Below are positions 59,359 to 59,476 of a stretch of DNA of 59,476 nt, one piece after another. The stretch is from Verrucomicrobiaceae bacterium (GTDB lineage Bacteria; Verrucomicrobiota; Verrucomicrobiia; Verrucomicrobiales; Verrucomicrobiaceae). The position numbers and the translations under genes were made by a program. The stretch is taken from positions 1 through 59,476 of the forward strand of contig CANIBP010000042.1 in the NCBI GenBank assembly GCA_947466075.1. Direction: 5' to 3'. Every line of letters starts with the position of its first letter. Position 1 is the stretch's first letter. The notes beneath the pieces are model-generated. The model saw only the letters and a program-made list of their open reading frames with translations. It did not search any database and was not told where the DNA came from.

Positions 59359-59476
59359 TTGGCCGAGGAAATCCAGAACCGCCTACGGCATGAGGCAAAG
59401 CTGCGAATTGACCAAACCGTCAATCCGGCCAGAGTGGCGAGCATGGAACTTTCCCAATTCTTCAATTCATGGATCA
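59359..59476 (+). CDS. Possible start of a gene running off the right edge
   Basis: A frame open from 59329 to the end of the window gives LAEEIQNRLRHEAKLRIDQT, a helical, natural-looking sequence, then VNPARVASMELSQFFNSWI. The start could be TTG at 59359 or ATG at 59443. It is too short to name a family. It is reported only because it looks protein-like and lies just after an operator-like palindrome. Confidence 0.25.
   Translation, partial: MAEEIQNRLRHEAKLRIDQTVNPARVASMELSQFFNSWI

Larger units (their letters stand above)
59083..59476. other. Region downstream of the integrase: GCAAC repeats, inverted repeats, possible gene start
   Basis: No convincing complete gene is seen in these 394 bases. 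They hold six copies of GCAAC and two of GTTGC between 59120 and 59305, an inverted repeat TGTGCGAAA/TTTCGCACA (59147-59155 and 59175-59183), the near-palindrome at 59338-59355 and an open frame running to the right edge. Confidence 0.6.

Overview
The window reads as chromosomal DNA from a member of the Verrucomicrobia (order Verrucomicrobiales, Prosthecobacter/Verrucomicrobium-like). This is an inference from gene content: two loci of the PSCyt1/DUF1549/DUF1553 'planctomycete cytochrome' type, a DUF1501 Tat-exported protein, ECF sigma/FecR pairs, a proline-rich squalene-cyclase-fold protein, and a ribosomal protein operon with lineage-style changes. I found no CRISPR array, no complete rRNA or tRNA gene and no insertion sequence.

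Region 1 (1-15472) is a continuous plus-strand str-S10-spc cluster: rpsL (3' end), rpsG, fusA, rpsJ, rplC, rplD, rplW, rplB, rpsS, an unrelated secreted coiled-coil gene, rplV, rpsC, rplP, rpmC, rpsQ, rplN, rplX, rplE, rpsH, rplF, rplR, rpsE, rplO, secY, map. rpsN (S14) and rpmD (L30) are missing from their usual places, and the infA-rpsM-rpsK-rpsD-rpoA-rplQ block does not follow map. Only three of 24 starts (rplC, rplD, rplN) have an obvious Shine-Dalgarno sequence; many starts have the form TC-ATG.

Region 2 (15545-21188) is an RND efflux operon in which the inner-membrane pump and the outer-membrane factor form one 1504-residue reading frame with a lipobox in the middle. Region 3 (21193-27578) holds small housekeeping and accessory genes: an ECF sigma factor with a membrane-anchored partner, a CHAD protein, thioredoxin, phosphofructokinase, a DacA-like protein without its catalytic serine, and a SnoaL-like protein. 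Region 4 (27591-34738, minus strand) holds a squalene-cyclase-fold membrane protein, a DUF1549/DUF1553 protein, a PrsW-like protease, a small membrane protein and a GNAT acetyltransferase. Region 5 (34918-44149) holds a secreted disordered protein, a large ABCG-type transporter with TerB-like and FHA-like N-terminal domains, a TPR-AAA ATPase, trpG/pabA, two hypothetical genes and an exported methyltransferase.

Region 6 (44295-49695) is the best candidate for an undescribed system: a tightly packed plus-strand operon of a helical-repeat protein, an FHA-Ser/Thr kinase, a second divergent kinase, two proteins that together carry three copies of one unfamiliar domain, and a possible small coiled-coil protein. 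Base composition becomes visibly more AT-rich inside the FHA-kinase gene and stays so to the end of the operon.

Region 7 (49731-57595) is a cytochrome/DUF1501 locus: a DUF1549/DUF1553/LamG protein translationally coupled to a sigma-70 gene and followed by a SpoT-like hydrolase; a divergent ECF sigma-FecR/DNRLRE pair; and a convergent DUF1501 gene. All three transcription units carry a TGTCCAA element reading towards the gene, which suggests a shared regulon. Region 8 (57730-end) starts with a 3' fragment of tmRNA (ssrA, minus strand) beside a tyrosine recombinase. It is the edge of a genomic island that runs off the right end; an intact ssrA is predicted beyond the window at the far end of the island.
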